A stretch of 64,000 nucleotides of DNA from Pseudazoarcus sp963975885 (lineage in GTDB: Bacteria > Pseudomonadota > Gammaproteobacteria > Burkholderiales > Rhodocyclaceae). Of this stretch, positions 61,759-64,000 are shown in pieces. Location of the stretch: positions 109,435 through 173,434 of the forward strand of contig CAXBIS010000006.1 in the NCBI GenBank assembly GCA_963975885.1, read 5' to 3'. A model generated the notes under the pieces. That model had not been told where the DNA came from. It did no database searches and saw nothing but the letters and a program-made list of their open reading frames with translations. Made by a program: the position numbers and the translations under genes. Numbering within the stretch: the first letter of the stretch is position 1; every line of letters begins with the position of its first letter.

Positions 61759-62940
61759 TCAGAATTCGATTTCGACTGCGTGCGCAGCGCGCAGGGCTTT
61801 GTCTTTTGCGGCTTCGACCGAATCATCGAGCGCGAGTGCCACGCCCATGCGTCGCCGCCCATGCACTGCGGGCTTGCCGAACAGGCGCAGCGCGGTGTCG
61901 GGCTCGGCCAGCGCGGCCTCCAGATTGGCGAAGCGGGTCTGGTCCGAGTCGCCGTCGACCAGGATCACGGCGGACGCGGATGGGCCGTGAAAGCGAATTT
62001 TCGGAATTGGCAGCCCGTGAATGGCGCGCGCATGCAGCGCGAACTCGGACAAATCCTGCGAGATCAGCGTGACCAGCCCGGTGTCGTGCGGGCGCGGCGA
62101 GACTTCGCTGAACCACACCGAATCGCCCTTGACGAACAGTTCGACGCCGAACAGCCCGCGCCCGCCCAGTGCGTCGGTCACGGCCAGCGCGATGCGCTCG
62201 GCTTCACGCAGTGCGGCCTCGCTCATCGCCTGCGGCTGCCAGGATTCGCGATAGTCGCCGTCTTCCTGACGATGGCCGACCGGCGCGCAGAAACTCGTGC
62301 CGCCAACATGGCGCACGGTCAGCAGCGTGATCTCGTAGTCGAAATCGACAAAGCCTTCGACGATCACGCGACCCTTGCCGGCGCGACCGCCTTCCTGCGC
62401 GTGCTCCCACGCGCGGCGAACGTCATCACTCGAGCGCAGCACGCTCTGACCCTTGCCGGATGAGCTCATCACCGGCTTGACCACGCACGGGAAGCCTACG
62501 GCATCGACCGCCACGGCATAGTCATCGAAGGTTTCGGCAAAACGGTAGGGCGAAGTCGGCAGGCCGAGCTCTTCGGCTGCCAGCCGCCGGATGCCTTCGC
62601 GGTCCATCGTCAGTTGCGTGGCGCGCGCGGTGGGTACCACGGTGTAACCCTCGGCTTCGAGCTCGACCAGCGTCGCGGTGGCGATGGCCTCGATCTCGGG
62701 AACGATGTAATGCGGCTTCTCGCGCTCGACGACGTCGCGCAGTGCCGCGCCGTCGAGCATCGAGATCACGTGGCTGCGATGCGCCACCTGCATGGCCGGC
62801 GCGTTCTCGTAACGATCGACGGCAATCACCTCGCAGCCGAGGCGCTGCAGTTCGATCGCGACTTCCTTGCCAAGCTCGCCCGCGCCGCACAGCAGCACGC
62901 GCGTGGCGGTCGGGGAGAGCGGGGTACCGATTTTCGTCAT
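61759..62940 (-). CDS. purT: Formate-dependent phosphoribosylglycinamide formyltransferase
   Basis: 393 residues (E. coli PurT 392). ATP-grasp enzyme that uses formate and ATP to formylate GAR in purine synthesis. LLCGAGELGKEVAIELQRLG, VVPTARATQLTMDREGIRRL, PVMSSSGKGQSVL (ATP loop), GRGLFGVELFV and SEVSPRPHDTG are present. It starts 8 bases after the ettA stop. Confidence 0.95.
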   Translation of the reverse strand: MTKIGTPLSPTATRVLLCGAGELGKEVAIELQRLGCEVIAVDRYENAPAMQVAHRSHVISMLDGAALRDVVEREKPHYIVPEIEAIATATLVELEAEGYTVVPTARATQLTMDREGIRRLAAEELGLPTSPYRFAETFDDYAVAVDAVGFPCVVKPVMSSSGKGQSVLRSSDDVRRAWEHAQEGGRAGKGRVIVEGFVDFDYEITLLTVRHVGGTSFCAPVGHRQEDGDYRESWQPQAMSEAALREAERIALAVTDALGGRGLFGVELFVKGDSVWFSEVSPRPHDTGLVTLISQDLSEFALHARAIHGLPIPKIRFHGPSASAVILVDGDSDQTRFANLEAALAEPDTALRLFGKPAVHGRRRMGVALALDDSVEAAKDKALRAAHAVEIEF

Positions 62941-62948
62941 ACCACGGC

Positions 62949-64000
62949 TCAGCGCGTGATCGGCTTGTAGCGGATGCGCTTGGGCTTGGCGCCTTCTTCG
63001 CCCAGACGCTTCTTCTTGTCGTCCTCGTATTCGCGGAAGTTGCCTTCGAAGAAGGTCCATTGCGATTCGCCTTCGGCGGCGAGGATGTGGGTGCAGATGC
63101 GGTCGAGGAACCAGCGGTCGTGCGACACGATCAGCGCGCAGCCGGCGAATTCCAGCAGCGCATCTTCGAGTGCGCGCAGGGTTTCCACGTCGAGGTCGTT
63201 GGACGGCTCGTCGAGCAGCAGCACGTTGCCGCCGGAGATCAGCGTCTTGGCCAGATGCAGACGGCCACGCTCACCGCCGGAGAGGTTGCCGACGATCTTC
63301 TGCTGGTCGCCGCCCTTGAAGTTGAAGCGGCCGATGTAGGCGCGGCTGGGCATTTCGAACTTGCCCACGGTGAGCACGTCGGCGCCGTCGGCGATGGCCT
63401 CGAACACCGTCTTGTCGTCGGGCAGGCCTTCGCGCGACTGATCCACCGAGGCGATCTGTACCGTCGGGCCGATGTCGATGGTGCCGGAATCGGGCGTCTC
63501 CAGGCCGCGGATCATCTTGATCAGCGTGGATTTACCCGCGCCGTTCGGACCGATGATGCCGACGATGGCACCCGGCGGAATGCTGAACGACACGTCGTCC
63601 ATCAGCCACTTGTCGCCGAAGGCCTTGCTGACGTTGTTGAACTCGATGACCTTGTCGCCCAGGCGCTCGCCCAGCGGGATGAAGATTTCCTGCGTCTCGT
63701 TGCGGCGCTGGTACTCGACCGAGGACATCTCGTCGTAACGCGACAGACGCGCCTTGCTCTTGGCCTGACGCGCCTTGGGGTTGGAGCGCACCCACTCCAG
63801 TTCCTGCTTCATCGCCTTCATGTGGGCGTCGACCTGCTTGTTCTCCTGCTCCAGGCGCGCTTCCTTCTGCTCCAGCCACGAGGAGTAGTTGCCCTTCCAC
63901 GGGATGCCGTGGCCGCGGTCGAGTTCGAGGATCCATTCGGCGGCATTGTCGAGGAAGTAGCGATCGTGGGTCACCGCCACGACGGTGCCGGGGAAGCGGG
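62949..64000 (-). CDS. ettA: Energy-dependent translational throttle protein EttA (N-terminal part beyond window)
   Basis: The visible 350 codons are the C-terminal part of an ABC-F protein. They include the end of the first ABC domain (VAVTHDRYFLDNAAEWILEL), the linker (WLEQKEARLEQENKQVDAHM, LEWVRSNPKARQAKSKARL) and the second ATPase with Walker A GPNGAGKS, signature NLSGGERGRLHLAKTL, Walker B LLLDEPSNDLDVETLRAL and H-loop VSHDRWFLDR. Ends KPKRIRYKPITR, as in EttA. It binds the ribosomal E site and gates elongation by ATP/ADP ratio. The 5' end lies beyond 64000. Confidence 0.93.
   Translation of the reverse strand, partial: RFPGTVVAVTHDRYFLDNAAEWILELDRGHGIPWKGNYSSWLEQKEARLEQENKQVDAHMKAMKQELEWVRSNPKARQAKSKARLSRYDEMSSVEYQRRNETQEIFIPLGERLGDKVIEFNNVSKAFGDKWLMDDVSFSIPPGAIVGIIGPNGAGKSTLIKMIRGLETPDSGTIDIGPTVQIASVDQSREGLPDDKTVFEAIADGADVLTVGKFEMPSRAYIGRFNFKGGDQQKIVGNLSGGERGRLHLAKTLISGGNVLLLDEPSNDLDVETLRALEDALLEFAGCALIVSHDRWFLDRICTHILAAEGESQWTFFEGNFREYEDDKKKRLGEEGAKPKRIRYKPITR

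Overview
The window is high-GC, densely coded chromosomal DNA from what looks like a betaproteobacterium, possibly Rhodocyclales-like (inference). Pointers are a DUF3567 gene, a class II ribonucleotide reductase, an rnfABCDGE-nth cluster, a bpt/aat pair, greB, htpG, purT and ettA. I found no tRNA, rRNA, insertion sequence, prophage or CRISPR array. Most of the region is core genome, with several less ordinary loci.

Layout. 1-10.5 kb: a two-domain glycosyltransferase running off the left edge, an orphan pyruvate dehydrogenase E1, a short-chain dehydrogenase whose apparent start codon is followed at once by TAG, an exported alpha/beta-hydrolase with Asp in place of the nucleophilic Ser, a THI5-like-domain/GGDEF diguanylate cyclase and an exported double-Cache protein. 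10.5-24.2 kb: nrdJ with a likely NrdR box pair, a CDF metal exporter, small conserved genes, greB, htpG behind a sigma-32-type promoter, a ClC transporter, a MarR regulator, an HDOD protein and two small cytochromes c. 24.2-38.3 kb: M48 protease/LemA, rnfABCDGE-nth, pyrD, bpt and aat, and a divergent iron-type ABC transporter (ATPase and fused permease, no binding protein) around a Fur-like site. 38.4-46.9 kb: dodecin, a MotA/ExbB-like plus OmpA-like coiled-coil pair, VanZ-like, PQQ sugar dehydrogenase-like, thioredoxin-like, APC permease, exported methyltransferase and LEA14-like lipoprotein. 47-52.8 kb: glutathione reductase, a SiaABC-type partner-switching module, an FNT channel coupled to a flavodoxin-fold oxidoreductase, and a GDSL esterase.

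52.9-60.5 kb is the most unusual part. Four tightly packed genes all encode proteins with signal peptides: a Pro-rich protein, a 1248-residue coiled-coil protein carrying a protein-kinase-like core with its main motifs intact, a 170-residue protein, and a predicted outer-membrane beta-barrel with a soluble C-terminal domain. An exported kinase-fold protein in a dedicated envelope operon is the best candidate here for an undescribed system. The right end holds a ribbon-helix-helix gene with a palindrome just upstream, an ArsC-like protein, a parvulin, purT and the C-terminal part of ettA, which runs off the right edge.

Start codons were chosen by ribosome-binding sites, signal peptides, family length and overlap with neighbours. 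All functional calls come from recognisable motifs and family knowledge; no database search was run.
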